NCBI GenBank assembly: GCA_011947345.1
Contig: JAAVTG010000229.1
Location: forward strand, 310,001-374,000
Reading direction: 5' to 3'
From: Phytophthora quininea
Taxonomy: Eukaryota; Oomycota; Peronosporomycetes; Peronosporales; Peronosporaceae
DNA length: 64,000 nt
Position 1 is the first letter of the stretch; each line of letters begins with the position of its first letter. Made by a program: the position numbers and the translations under genes. This document shows, one piece after another, positions 1-11,720 of the stretch. Under the pieces are notes generated by a model. That model had not been told where the DNA came from. It made no database searches and saw only the letters and a program-made list of their open reading frames with translations.

Positions 1-849
1 GCATTCGACGTGGAGCCCAGTTCTTCTACTTGGGTATTGGCCTTGGGAGGTTGGTAGGGGAGTCGCTGCACCCAGAGCTGTTGGCTATGGACTGCTGCCA
101 ATTACTGGAGGAGCTCGAGTTTTTCTTTTCCTCCGCGACGGTGCAAGGAATGGTATGTGAGGGGTATTATGGAGAGGTGTGATGAGTTACTAACTATGTG
201 TTGCTGTGGATATGACTAGAAAATGATGGTGGCAACGTCGAGTACACTACACGAACCTCTGGACAAGGAGCACGGCACGCAGTATTCTGCTGACGAACCT
301 TTCCGCCCGACGCTCCACAAATGGAACCAGCGGCCCGTGTACAGACGGCTGATGACGCAGCCGATTGTACGTTTTGTTTGTTGATGCGGGATATTTGTCA
401 CCATCTGACGTGATGGTACCGGTACGGTATTGTTGTTCTTGGAGCCTTTTCCACTAGACTATCGAGAGGTGCTGCTCTCGCTGTGTGATATCTTGGCGCT
501 TATTTACAGCAAGCTGATCGAGGACAGCAGCTGCTCCGAGAACTTGAATTTGTTCCAGGCCATTATCCGCTTCGACGACCGTATCAAGGTAAACGAAAGC
601 TGTACGGTTATGATACCTCCTTGCATAACACACTGATCCTTGGCTTTGCCATAGAAACTGTTCATCGATCCCGTCAAGAAGGAATTTTCCGCTGTGGCGT
701 CGCATGTGATCGCCGAAGAGATGCGTCTTGTCCGCAAGACGTATGCGTCGGGAGTACGAGACAGCGGCAACGACGGCACGCTTGATGTTGCAAGTAATTC
801 CGGCGATGCAAGACAAGAGGCAGCCGAGTCCCACAACGCCACCGCGTAG
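1..849 (+). CDS. 3' part of a conserved intron-containing gene, function unknown
   Basis: The gene runs in from the left edge. Four exons can be read: 3-152, 220-366, 445-588 and 655-849, ending at TAG 847-849. Every exon is a whole number of codons, so all introns are phase 0. Donors are GTATGT, GTACGT and GTAAAC, and the first intron has a clear TACTAAC branch site. The third exon encodes a hydrophobic helical stretch (PLDYREVLLSLCDILALIY). The last exon is charged (EEMRLVRKTYASG) and ends in a low-complexity tail. I do not recognise the family. The pattern looks like a conserved eukaryotic cytosolic protein, but that is inference. A second, damaged copy of the last exon lies inverted at 11,574-11,840. 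The intron ending at 444 has the weakest acceptor. Confidence 0.6.
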
Positions 850-1290
850 TCACCGTGGTGCCTGTTCAATTACATGGATATTAGTAGATGGCAGCACTGA
901 TTGAATTGCGATGGCATATGATTTCCAAGCACCAAAGTTGTCGATTTGATTGTGAAAGCATGGGCGAAGCCATTTCCATCACCAAGGTGACGTTGAGTAT
1001 TAGCTTTCGCCATCCGAGATGACCACCGGCTTTAGCCTGAGACTGGGCGATTCTGTACTATCCTGCACGCAAACTTTGATGTCGCCCCGGCCATTGTTGC
1101 CGACAGAGTGAGTGACAGATCCTCATGCCAAACAACCAGCTTCTAGGCCGCCATTTCCAAACCTCCCAGCTTGAGCGCAAAACGACAAAACCTTGGAATC
1201 AACTACGCACCATGCATCGTATTGTTCTTCTGTTGACGCTGATGCTTGCTGTGCTCGCCGACGCGTACAACATCGGCATTGGCAAGTCCG
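655..1290 (+). repeat. Left arm of an inverted duplication around the ceramidase cluster
   Basis: This stretch covers the last exon of the left-edge gene, the spacer, and the leader and signal peptide of ceramidase copy 1. It matches the reverse complement of roughly 10,960-11,700. Identity is high next to the start codons, for example the block before ATG 1212 and its mirror before ATG 11,045. It is broken by a longer divergent spacer (about 910-1000 against 11,250-11,460). Both arms therefore carry the same promoter-leader next to a ceramidase gene. Confidence 0.75.
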
Positions 1291-3211
1291 ATATCACCGG
1301 ACCTGCAGCTGGAGTCATCATGATGGGGTTCGCCGACCCGACGGAGACCACCGCTGGCATCCTGAACCACCTCTATGCGCGAGCTTTCCTCATCGAAGAC
1401 GACGATACCGACAAACGAGTCCTGATTGTCCACTGTGATCTCATGTCCGTCACGCAGCTTGTCCACCAAGAAGTCCTCGCAAAATTGGCTACCAAGTACG
1501 ATGGAGTCTACACTGAGCAGAACGTCATTCTGCACGCCACGCACACTCACGCCAGCCCCGGAGGAACTGCCGGATACTTCCTCTACGACGCCTCCATCCT
1601 CGGATACATCAGCGAGAACTTTGACAAGATCGTGAGCGGCATCATGACCGCCATCGATGCAGCGCACACCTCGGTCGAAAGCGGCACGATCCGCTGGAAC
1701 AAGGGCGAAGTCAAGAAAGGAGGCAAGAACCGGTCGCCCAAGGCCTATCTGGCCAACTCGGCCAAAGAGCGCGCAAAGTACGCCAGCGACATCGACACGA
1801 CCATGAGAGCTCTGCACTTCTTCAGCAGTACGGGTAAACTGCGAGGCGTGCTGGCATTCTACCCAGTCCACCCCACCAGTCTCACCGCCAAAACCATCTC
1901 ATCAGCGGAGACAACAAGGGATACGCTGAGTTTCTGCTGGAAGACGAGCTGGACGACGTGGTGGTTGGCATCGGCATCGCGAATGCGGGAGATGTCAGCC
2001 CCAACCGGATCGACAACGGTGACGGCACGTTCAGCGGCGAAGGCAACACGACGATCGAGTCGGCCGAAATCATGGGCAAGCGGCAGTACGACACGCTGAA
2101 GGCGCTCATCAACGGAGAGTCCGAGCTGATCGAGGGATCGGTGGTGGCGAATTTGTCGTACGTGGACTTCTCGAATGTCACGCTGGACGGAGTCGAAGCC
2201 ACGACGGCCGATCCGTACGCCGATCGAACTTGCCCTGCGGTGGTGGGGCAGAACTTCGCTGCTGGCACTGAAGACGGCCGCGGTCTCCCCATGTTTACCG
2301 AAAGCAATCTGAAAGCCAATGCATTGTTCAAAGCACTTGGTGCAGTGATCAAGAGAACCCCGCAGTGGGTGCAGGACTGCCAGAATGCTAACAAGGTGCC
2401 GATGCTGGCCGTCGGACTCATGGAGCCTGTGCCGTGGGTCCCCACCATCCTGCCCGTACAGGTCGTCAAGATCGGACAGTTCGGGATCGCCGTGACCACC
2501 TTCGAGACCACGACGATGGCCGGTCGACGCATCCGAGACACCGTCAAAACCGCGTTGGCAAGTGCCGACGTCACCGAAGTGCAGCTCGCCTCTATTAGCA
2601 ATGGCTACGCACAGTACATGACCACCAAGGAGGAGTACTTGACCCAGAACTACGAAGGTGCGTCGACGCTGTTCGGACCCAACCAGTTGGCCGCCGTGCA
2701 GCAGGAGTTGGCTCGCGTGGCCGCGTCGGTGGTCGACCCCACGGTACCTCTGGACGTGGGTCCGACGCCGCTGCAACTCGACCGAGACTCACTCATCACG
2801 CTGCAGACTGGTGTAGTGCTGGACTCGGCCCCGTTCCTCAAGTCCTTCAGCTCGGTGCGCACACAGCCGTCAAGCTCGTACTCGATCGGTGGCGTGGCGT
2901 CGGCGGTGTTCGCCGGGGCCCACCCCAAGAACGCGTTGACCAAGGTCTCCTCCTTCTGCGACGTCCAGCAACTCAACTCGGACGGGTCGTATTCCACCGT
3001 CATGACGGACGCTCACTGGGACCTTCGCTACCGCTGGAAACGACACCTCATCACCGAGAGCAAGAACACGTGCGAGTGGAACATTCGGGCGGGTGGACGC
3101 ACCAGTGTGGCTGGCACATATCGATTCGTGCACCGAGGCTACTCGAAGAATTTGCTGGGGAAGATGAAGGCATACGAAGGCGTGTCGAACACATTTAAGG
3201 TATCTGAATAA
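1212..3211 (+). CDS. Neutral ceramidase copy 1, secreted, one frameshift
   Basis: Neutral ceramidases hydrolyse the amide bond of ceramide to give sphingosine and a fatty acid. The start at 1212 gives a signal peptide (MHRIVLLLTLMLAVLADA); the in-frame ATG at 1125 would put a polar extension before it and is less likely. Visible family motifs are the Zn-ligand region THTHASPGG, the YPVHP histidine, and the catalytic-serine motif ANAGDVSPN. A beta-rich C-terminal domain follows. The frame breaks at the AAAA run 1890-1893, where copy 2 has five A. Downstream the protein continues in another frame to TAA 3209-3211. Sequence from about 1470 on is nearly identical to copy 2, but the leader and signal peptide match copy 3. 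It is either a young pseudogene or an intact gene with a sequencing error. Confidence 0.85.
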
Positions 3212-3337
3212 GGCAACGTCTTCCAGAAAGGAATATAGAGGACAAGAAACAGATAGTGCATGCAACATCTTCAACTTACACGTATGTAGCCATGTTGTGA
3301 TAAGACACCTTCACATTTCTAAACCGCATCAAAAGCA

Positions 3338-3923
3338 ATGGACACGACGGCCGAGTTCACGTCGCCGCGCGAGGTGCAGCTGGAGTTCCAGGAGCCATCG
3401 CAGCCACCTGCTGCTACTAAATACGCCTGTAAGAAGTGCCGCTGTGTGCTATTCACAAGCGACGAGCTCATGCCGCACGAGCCCGAGCGGCAACAGATCT
3501 CCACACGCCGGGTACATTTCAGGCATTTTATCTTATTTTCTTCTAAATCTAACTCTGACACATGTAAAAATATGTGACGTGTGTGACGAGCTAGAAGTTG
3601 AAGGACCTGAAGCACCACGTTCCTGGAGGACACATCGACTGCTCCTCCTTCTTTTGGAGGAGACGCAACCGTGGATGGATGAAGCGTTGCTAGCCGAGGG
3701 GAAGATCCACTGCCCAAGTGTCAAATGCCAATCTCGACTGGGAGCTCTGCAATGGTCCGGGTCCCAGTGCTCTTGTGGTACGTGGGTCACGCCGTCCATC
3801 AAGATCACCAAGAGCAGAGTAGATCCGGTGTTTGAACGCAGCAATGCCCATATCGTCACGGGCGTCGTGCTTCCCAACTCACAGGCATATGCAGCGGAAA
3901 ATGCACCGCCTACTGTGAGCTAA
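3338..3923 (+). CDS. YVH1/DUSP12-type zinc-binding protein without a phosphatase domain
   Basis: Exon 1 is 3338-3511; an intron at 3512-3594 (GTACAT...CTAG) separates it from exon 2 at about 3595-3923. The protein has two cysteine clusters typical of the C-terminal zinc-binding domain of the YVH1/DUSP12 phosphatases: YACKKCRCVLF in exon 1, then a Cys near the start of exon 2, followed by HCPSVKCQSRLGALQWSGSQ and CSCGTWVTP...KSRVD. The phosphatase signature (HCxxGxSRS) is absent and there is no room for that domain. Exon 2 starts in one frame and ends in another; the switch falls at the TTTT run 3652-3655 and is explained by one missing T. YVH1 zinc domains are known for a role in 60S ribosome maturation. 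A similar role here is inference. Confidence 0.7.
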
Positions 3924-4186
3924 AAGGGTTTCGACCAGCTGAATTGGTCTGCACACTCGCTGAGGGCATTCGACCGCAGCAATAAATAGTGGTTCGGTTC
4001 GTTTCGCGCTTGAGATAACGTGAGGCTATTATCATCCGGCGGGCACGCCGTGGTTTGCTGCTAACACTTGCACAACATTTAACACCCCGCTCCATGCCAG
4101 GTGCGCGCGGATTTGACTGACGCAGATAAGCTTGGGCTTCCCGTGCTAAAGAAATTTGATCGACACCGCAGACGCCAACAAATCAC
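3924..4186. other. Intergenic spacer
   Basis: No open frame with coding character, repeat or RNA-like structure was recognised here. It holds the 3' flank of the zinc-binding gene and the presumed promoter of the next gene. Confidence 0.4.
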
Positions 4187-5359
4187 ATGAAGGTGGCGAG
4201 CGGACAGTCGAAAAGAAACCTTGTGCGAATCGCCTCAATCGCGCCCAAACCTCCCCAGCTAAATAGTGAGACAATACGTCAAGCGTGGGCGCGCTCGTGG
4301 CATGGAAAAAGCCCTAATGATTCTGCACCAGCTTTACTGCCTTCAGCGTTGGATTCGCCCGTGTTTGAGCTGGTGCCGCTAGAGTGCCTACCTGCTTTCG
4401 ATGCGGCCAAGACTTTTAAAACAATGCTCTTCAACTCGGACCAGATTCGACGGCTAAACGCTTTTAGACGGCAGTGGCGGCAGCTGATCGCGATTGCTCT
4501 GCAGCTTGGTAACATGCTGATGCTGTTAACGACGATGGTGCCGCGACGAGTGGGATGTCTGACGGCTGTAGTGTCGCCCATATTGCAGCTTCCGGGGATG
4601 TTGTTTATCGTGGCGTCGATGCGTGTCGAAATGATGATGCTGCTCTTTCGGACGTACGACTTCTGGTACTTCACCGTGAACAACCTCATCTTCGGGGTCT
4701 GTTTTGTAGCAATTCTGGCTGATGTTCGTGTTGTGGTCGTTGTCTGTGGGTGTTTGATCGTGCAAATAAGTATCTTTGCGGACGCGTTGGTAGGAGACAG
4801 GTATCAGCTGTTCTTGTCGAGCTTTATCAATTGTTTTACGCACTTCGCCATGTTTGTGGTCGTCTACCTACGAATATTGGATGACAACGGCAATGGTGGG
4901 GGACTGGTGTTTTCGTATTCCTCTACTGGTCATGGTTTCTCCCTACGTGACACGCTTATGAACACACAACTGAACATGGTGCTGCTGTTCGGAAGACTGG
5001 TTTATCGCAACTGGGTCACGATGCGGGAACAAGACACCGCTGCCGCTCGGAGAATTAATTCCCAGACTAGCTATATCCCAGGCCGCCGTCGTTGCGTCAG
5101 CTACTATTGCACGGTGGGACTTCGTCCGAAAAGCGATAACACCCACGTTGATTTACTTCGAGCACAGAGCATCTACTCGACCGCTAGCTCCGTTCACAGG
5201 ACGAAAACCAGCGTCACTGGGAGTATTGAAGACGCCCGTTCCCATTCGCGGGCCGGGAGTGTCATCAGTATCCAAGCGTTGGAAAGTTACCACACCCCGG
5301 TAGCTTCACGAGTCAACACAGGTTTGGCGCCTGCCAAAATCCACATCCCCAAGAAATAA
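4187..5359 (+). CDS. Multi-pass membrane protein, oomycete-type, unknown function (first half?)
   Basis: This 390-residue frame has a basic N-terminus and about six hydrophobic segments between residues 100 and 290 (for example LIAIALQLGNMLMLLTTMV and VRVVVVVCGCLIVQISIFA). A Ser/Arg-rich cytosolic tail follows. I recognise no named domain. The stop lies in AAGAAATAA, and the next frame begins six bases later. One missing A in the AAA run 5354-5356 would fuse the two frames, giving a protein of about 740 residues with two membrane halves. That fits the error pattern seen elsewhere in the window but is inference. Confidence 0.6.
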   Translation: MKVASGQSKRNLVRIASIAPKPPQLNSETIRQAWARSWHGKSPNDSAPALLPSALDSPVFELVPLECLPAFDAAKTFKTMLFNSDQIRRLNAFRRQWRQLIAIALQLGNMLMLLTTMVPRRVGCLTAVVSPILQLPGMLFIVASMRVEMMMLLFRTYDFWYFTVNNLIFGVCFVAILADVRVVVVVCGCLIVQISIFADALVGDRYQLFLSSFINCFTHFAMFVVVYLRILDDNGNGGGLVFSYSSTGHGFSLRDTLMNTQLNMVLLFGRLVYRNWVTMREQDTAAARRINSQTSYIPGRRRCVSYYCTVGLRPKSDNTHVDLLRAQSIYSTASSVHRTKTSVTGSIEDARSHSRAGSVISIQALESYHTPVASRVNTGLAPAKIHIPKK

Positions 5360-5364
5360 TCGGG

Positions 5365-6406
5365 ATGCGAATTGAGTCTCCTCAGCGACACAACTTCACC
5401 AAGATTCAACTGCAGTTCGCACCTGTCGGTAAAGATTTTAAGGCGCACACTACACTAATCCCAGGGTTTGGGCGATTGCTGACGAGAGTTCTGGGATCTA
5501 CAGCGTCAGCTCAGAGGCATCGTTGGCTACTTACCATTTTTCACGGTCTCGGATATGGCGGTATTATGATATTGGTGATAGGTGCTCTGGTCGCATGGAT
5601 TTCGCGCGACCAAAACCTCGACAATTCTTTCCCGGGACTTGCCAGAACGCAAAGGCTAGCATTTGGCGCCACGATGCTTTTCTGCGGTGTGTTTTTCGCG
5701 TCCTATCAGAGGCAGTTGCTGAAGAGCTTGTATTCGTCCTTCAACTTCCTCTTCCTGTCCACAAAGCTGACAGTAGCGTCCTTGGCACTCTGTCAGTTTT
5801 TCGCGTTCGATCGCCGCGCCATTTGGGTGTGGGGGCGTGGATCTGGATGCAATGGGCGATCACACTCGACGCGTTACCACCGAGTACGGCGCGGTTACTT
5901 GCTTTAAAAAGTCGACATTGATGACATTGGTAGTTGCCTTTGAAATGATCGGGTTGGTAATCTTGTCTCTGGAATTATTTGCATGGGATCAGTGGATCGT
6001 CCCGAACCGCGTAGTCATCAATCGCGTTGTTTTGGGCCATCACGTGACGGTTAGTACGTTGTCTGCTTTGGTGTCGCGTATGTGGACAATTTTTCTTTGG
6101 GATTGCAAGCTCATGTGGTTTCTCTCTGCTGCTTATCGGCGTGAACGTCAGCGTCGTTCGAACTCGATCAATAGTGGATTGGAGGTAGTTAATGACGACG
6201 AAGGAATACGTTTGTTGCTTGTCGGCCGCGTCGAGTTCTTCTACGAATGGGCGACACATAACCGCCTCAAACGCGCTCAAGCGCGCTGGGTTCGTGGTTT
6301 GCACATTCTCCGAGCAACACAATCGCTCATTCGACGTCGTAGTAGAGCTGGAATCCAAGCCGTTCGTGATGATGTCGTGAAAGAGGAATCGCAGGCACCA
6401 TCGTAA
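5365..6406 (+). CDS. Multi-pass membrane protein, unknown function (second half?), two frameshifts
   Basis: The N-terminal part (to about 5830) carries hydrophobic segments such as ILVIGALVAWI and LAFGATMLFCGVFFA. It then passes into a short middle stretch in a second frame (AWIWMQWAITLDALPPSTA). The C-terminal part (from about 5910) is in a third frame, with further membrane segments and a basic tail rich in Arg. The switches fall at GGGGG 5831-5835 and AAAAA 5906-5910, and both are corrected by one added base. No domain is recognised. Its size and layout resemble the preceding frame, so it is either a paralogue in tandem or the second half of the same gene. Confidence 0.55.
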
Positions 6407-6577
6407 AAGAGTTCCTTGCTGTGGTTTAGCTTCATGGTGATGGTGCACCAGGAAACCTAGTAGCAGTTTCCGTGGTTACCAGGTTGACTGATCAGTGGGA
6501 TAGCGTGGAGACATCGTCAGCATTTTCGATTAGTCCATGGTATATTCAACATCAAGTTGAAGTACCTGGCTAGACCC

Positions 6578-8583
6578 TTACGCCGTCACCGAGAACGTGT
6601 TTGACGTACCTTCGTACGCCGTCAGCGTTCCCAGCAAACTCTTCGAGTAGCCTCGGTGCACGAATCGATATGTGCCAGCCACACTGGTGCGTCCACCCTC
6701 CCGAATGTTCCACTCGCACGTGTTCTTGCTCTCGGTGATGAGGTGTCGTTTCCAGCGGTAGCGAAGGTCCCAGTGAGCGTCCGTCATGACGGTGGAATAC
6801 GACCCGTCCGAGTTGAGTTGCTGGACGTCGCAGAAGGAGGAGACCTTGGTCAACGCGTTCTTGGGGTGGGCCCCGGCGAACACCGCCGACGCCACGCCAC
6901 CGATCGAGTACGAGCTTGACGGCTGTGTGCGCACCGAGCTGAAGGACTTGAGGAACGGGGCCGAGTCCAGCACTACACCAGTCTGCAGCGTGATGAGTGA
7001 GTCTCGGTCGAGTTGCAGCGGCGTCGGACCCACGTCCAGAGGCACCGTGGGGTCGACCACCGACGCGGCCACGCGAGCCAACTCCTGCTGCACGGCGGCC
7101 AACTGGTTGGGTCCGAACAGCGTCGACGCACCTTCGTAGTTCTGGGTCAAGTACTCCTCCTTGGTGGTCATGTACTGTGCGTAGCCATTGCTAATAGAGG
7201 CGAGCTGCACTTCGGTGACGTCGGCACTTGCCAACGCGGTTTTGACGGTGTCTCGGATGCGTCGACCGGCCATCGTCGTGGTCTCGAAGGTGGTCACGGC
7301 GATCCCGAACTGTCCGACCTTGACGACCTGTACGGGCAGGATGGTGGGGACCCATGGCACAGGCTCCATGAGTCCGACGGCCAGCAGCGGCACCTTGTTA
7401 GCATTCTGGCAGTCCTGCACCCACTGCGGGTTTCTTTGATAATAGCACCGATGGCTTCGAAGAGGAGATTGGCTTTGAGGTTACCTTCGGTGAACATGCT
7501 AAGCGCACGTCCATCCTCAGTGCCAGCCGCGAAGTTCTGCCCCACCACCGCAGGGCAAGTTCGATCGGCGTACGGATCGGCCGTCGTGGCTTCGACTCCG
7601 TCCAGCGTGACATTCGAGAAGTCCACGTACGACAAATTCGCCACCACCGATCCCTCGATCAGCTCGGACTCTCCGTTGATGAGCGCCTTCAGCGTGTCGT
7701 ACTGCCGCTTGCCCATGATTTCGGCCGACTCGATCGTCGTGTTGCCTTCGCCGCTGAACGTGCCGTCGCCGTTGTCGATCCGGTTGGGGCTGACATCTCC
7801 CGCATTCGCGATGCCGATGCCAACCACCACGTCGTCCAGCTCGTCTTCCAGCAGAAACTCAGCGTATCCCTTGTTGTCTCCGCTGATGAGATGGTTTTTG
7901 GCGGTGAGACTGGTGGGGTGGACTGGGTAGAATGCCAGCACGCCTCGCAGTTTACCCGTACTGCTGAAGAAGTGCAGAGCTCTCATGGTCGTGTCGATGT
8001 CGCTGGCGTACTTTGCGCGCTCTTTGGCCGAGTTGGCCAGATAGGCCTTGGGCGACCGGTTCTTGCCTCCTTTCTTGACTTCGCCCTTGTTCCAGCGGAT
8101 CGTGCCGCCTTCGACCGAGGTGTGCGCTGCATCGATGGCGGTCATGATGCCGCTCACGATCTTGTCAAAGTTCTCGCTGATGTATCCGAGGATGGAGGCG
8201 TCGTAGAGGAAGTATCCGGCAGTTCCTCCGGGGCTGGCGTGAGTGTGCGTGGCGTGCAGAATGACGTTCTGCTCAGTGTAGACTCCATCGTACTTGGTAG
8301 CCAATTCTGCGAGGACTTCTTGGTGGACAAGTTGCATGACTGAGTGCAGATCGCAATGGACGAACATGACACGTTTACCAGTGTCGTCGTCTTCGATTAG
8401 GTAAGCTCGCGCGTACAGTCGACTGAGAATGCCAGCGGTGCTTTCGTCCGTGTCGGCGAACCCCATCATGATGACTTCAGCGGCGGGCCCCGTAATGTCG
8501 CTTTTGCCAACCCCGATGTTGTATGCAGCAGCACGTAGGACCATGAGCAATACTGCAAGCAGTACCGAGAAGAACTGGGTCAT
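6578..8583 (-). CDS. Neutral ceramidase copy 2, secreted, one frameshift
   Basis: This is the same enzyme family as copy 1, on the opposite strand. The start at 8583 gives its own signal peptide (MTQFFSVLLAVLLMVLRAAA), unlike the one shared by copies 1 and 3. THTHASPGG, YPVHP and ANAGDVSPN are all present, so the catalytic domain is complete. The frame breaks at the GGG run 7428-7430 (CCC on the coding strand), where copy 1 has four bases. The C-terminal domain then continues in the next frame to the stop at 6578. About 75 coding bases just upstream of the break are strongly diverged from copy 1, while both flanks are almost identical, a pattern typical of gene-conversion tracts. Confidence 0.85.
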
Positions 8584-9017
8584 TGTGAGTCGCGGGCGAT
8601 CAGTCTTGTGAGCTACTCGGCAAAAGCAAGAATGACGAGCATTGCTGGGCGACCTCCACGACGCAGACGCATGTCAAGTCAGGAGAAGCAGTTTGGCTGG
8701 ACCAGTTGCTCCGGGAGTGAACGTTGGCCCACGGCCTTAACTATGCAGACGTTAAACCACGGAGTGGTCCCAACCTACGTCATTAGTGACACGTTTTCAT
8801 TCAAGGTTTGTGCCTGATCAACGAACACCAGCGGGAAGAACCGATCGGGCGGACCAAACATCACATCACCTGCTAAAAGAGAGACTTATCGGAGGGCTGT
8901 CCAAGTTGAAACGAGTTCTTCAACAGCGTCGAATGCTGGCGAGACCTTCGCTCCAGCTTTGTCGATTTGAATGCGAAACCAAGTGACACTTGCTTTTACT
9001 CACTGCGCTACGGCAAA
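8584..9017. other. Spacer between ceramidase copies 2 and 3
   Basis: The spacer holds the promoter and leader of copy 2 and the 3' flank of copy 3. I see no convincing gene, repeat or RNA in it. This promoter does not resemble the leader shared by copies 1 and 3. Confidence 0.4.
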
Positions 9018-11045
9018 CTACTCGACGGACTGGAAATTAAACGACGAGCGCTCGCCCTCGACGACGACCTCGAAGACGTCCGACGTGGCCTCGTAGTCTT
9101 GCAGCTTGCCTAGCAGACTCTTCGAGACGCCGCGGTGCAGGAAGCGATACTTGCCCGCCACGGTGGTGCGACTACCGGGTCGGATCCACCACTCGCACGT
9201 GTTCTTACTCTCGGAGATCATGTGGCGTTTCCAGTGGTAGCGGACGTCCCAATGTGCGTCAGTCATGACGGTGGTGAACGTCTCGTCCTCATTTTGCTTT
9301 TGGACGTCGCAGAAGGAGGTGACCGTGGTCAGTCCGTTCTTCGGGTGGCCCCCGCAAACTCCGCAGAGGCCATGACACCGATCGTATAGGAAGCCTCGGG
9401 CTGCGATCGAACGTGATCGATGTCCTTAAACCACGGCGCCGAGTCCTTGACGACACCGGTCTGGAGCGTCAAGAGCGAGCCACGGTCAATTTGCAAAGGA
9501 GCCGGGCCAACGTCCACTGGGACAGCGGGATCCGCTACGGACGCGGCCACCCTCGTCAACTCCTGCAACACGGCAGCGAGTTGGTTCGGTCCGAATAGCG
9601 TCGACGCTCCCTCGTAGTGCTGCGTCAGGTATTCTTCCTTGGTCGTCAAATATTGTGCGTAGGCGTTGCTGACGGAAGCGATCTCCACCTCTGTGCTGTT
9701 AAGCGCCGTCTTGATGGTGTCTCGAATGCGCCTACCAGCCATGGTGGAGGTCTCGAAATTGGTCACGGCGATGCCAAACTGGCCAATCTTGACGACTTGG
9801 ACGGGCAAGATAATCGGCACCCAGGGCTTTGGCTCCATGAGTCCAACGGCCAGCAGCGGCTTCTTGTTGCCGTGCTGGCAGTCCTGGACCCAATCGGGTG
9901 TGTTCTTAATGATGGTACTGACAACCTTGAAGAACTTGTTCTCTTTGAGATTGCCCTCGGTGAACATGCTGAGAGCGCGACCGTCTTCCGTACCAGCGGC
10001 CATATTCTGCCCCACGATCGCAGGACACGTGCGGTTCTTGTACGGTTCTTCCGGAGTGGGTTCGACGCCTTTAATGCCAACGTTGGAGAAGTCGACGTAC
10101 GACAGACTCGACAGCACAGAGCCTTCGATCAGCTCGGAGTCGCCGTCAATGAGCGCCTTGAGCGCGTCCAACTGGCGTCTGCCCATGATCTCTGTCGACT
10201 CGATCACCGAGGTTCCTTCGCCCTTGAACGTGCCGTCGCCGTTGTCGACGAGATTGGGACTCACGTCGGCGGCGTTCGAAATGCCGATGGCTACGACGAC
10301 GTCGCCCAGCTCGTCCTCGAGCCAGAACTCGGCGAAGCCTTTGTTGTCCCCGCTGATCAATCGGTTCTCAACGGTTAGACTGGTCGGGTGGACCGGGTAA
10401 AAGGCGAGTACACCACGCCGCTTTCCTGCTGCGTTGAAAAGTGGAGAGCTCTCATCGTCGTGTCGATGTCGCTCGTGAACTTGGCTCGCTCTTCTTCCGG
10501 GTTGGCCATGTACGCTTCGGGGACCGGTTCTTGCCCCCTTTGTCGACCTCGCCCTTGTTCCAGCGAACCGTGCCGGGCTCCAGAGTGGTGTGCGCCGCGT
10601 CGATTGCAGCCACGATGCCGCTCACGATCTTGTCAAAGTTCTCGCTGATGTAGCCGAAGCTGGAGATGTCGTAGAGAAAATACCCAGCAGTACCGCCAGG
10701 TCCGGCGTGGGTGTGCGTAGCATGTAGAATGACGTTTTGTTCCGTGTAGACGCCGTTGTATTTGGTGGCCAACTGCGCCAGAACTTCTTGGTGGACGAGT
10801 TGCATGACGGAGTGCAGATCGCAGTGGACGAACATGACGCGCTTGTTGGCGTCGGTGTCTTCAATGAGGAAAGCCCGGGCGTACAGTCGATTCAGAATGC
10901 CGGTGGTGCTTTCACCCGAGTCTGCAAACCCCATCATGACGACCTCAGCGGCGGGTCCGGTGATGTCGCTCTTGCCAATGCCAATGTTGTACGCGTCGGC
11001 GAGCACAGCAAGCATCAGCGTCAACAGAAGAACAATACGATGCAT
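9018..11045 (-). CDS. Neutral ceramidase copy 3, secreted, three frameshifts
   Basis: The most diverged of the three copies. The start at 11,045 gives the same signal peptide as copy 1. THTHAGPGG is present. The region around the catalytic serine reads SNAADVSPN, so the usual Gly before Asp is Ala here. Three single-base losses break the frame: near 10,515 (after KNRSPK), at the AAAA run 10,437-10,440, and near 9347-9348 within GGCCCCC. Each break is repaired by one extra base relative to the other copies. The C-terminal piece ends at 9018. Three hits make a true pseudogene more plausible here than for copies 1 and 2, but all three are of the same homopolymer type found in housekeeping genes nearby. 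Confidence 0.8.
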
Positions 11046-11720
11046 GGTGCGTAGTTGATTCCAAGGTTTTGTCGTTTTGCGCTCAAGCTGGGAGGTTTGG
11101 AAATGGCGGTCCAGAAGCTGGCTGTTTGCCATGAGGATCGGTCACTCACTCGGCAACAATGGCCGGGGCGACATCAAGGTTTGCGTGTAGGGTAGTGCGG
11201 AATCACCCAGTCCCAGGCTAAAGCCGGTGGCCATCTCGGATGGCGAAAGCTACTACAATAAATCGACAACTTTGGTGCTTGGAAAAGTCAATGCGAGTGG
11301 ATCGTCAACCCAGACAACATCGTCTTTAACTTCCATTGGGACGATGTTCTCACCAACTCCACTTCGACGCATTGCGACGTAAACTACGGCTCCACTGTAG
11401 CATCGGACTCGTCACAAGAGAGTTCCCAGTCCACGAATCGTATGCCATCGCAATTCAATCAGTGCTGCCATCTACTAGTGTCCATGTAATTGAACAGGCA
11501 CCACGTTGACTACGCGGTGGCGTCGTGGCATTCGGCCGCCTCTTGTCTTGCATCGCCGGAATCACTTGCAACATCAGGCGTGCCATCGTTGCCGCTGTCT
11601 TCGTACTCCCGACGCATACGTCTTGCGGACAAGACGCATCTCTTCGGCGGTCACATGCAACGCCACGGCGGGAAACTCCTTCTTGACGGGATCGATGATG
11701 GGGAAACTTTGAGGGTCGTC
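10960..11720 (-). repeat. Right arm of the inverted duplication around the ceramidase cluster
   Basis: Reverse-complement partner of about 655-1290. It contains the start of ceramidase copy 3, its leader, a divergent spacer, and the duplicated last exon of the left-edge gene. Confidence 0.7.

Noticed and set aside
1203..1871. Minus-strand frame of 222 residues over ceramidase copy 1
   Set aside because: Antisense shadow; the + strand carries the clear enzyme motifs.
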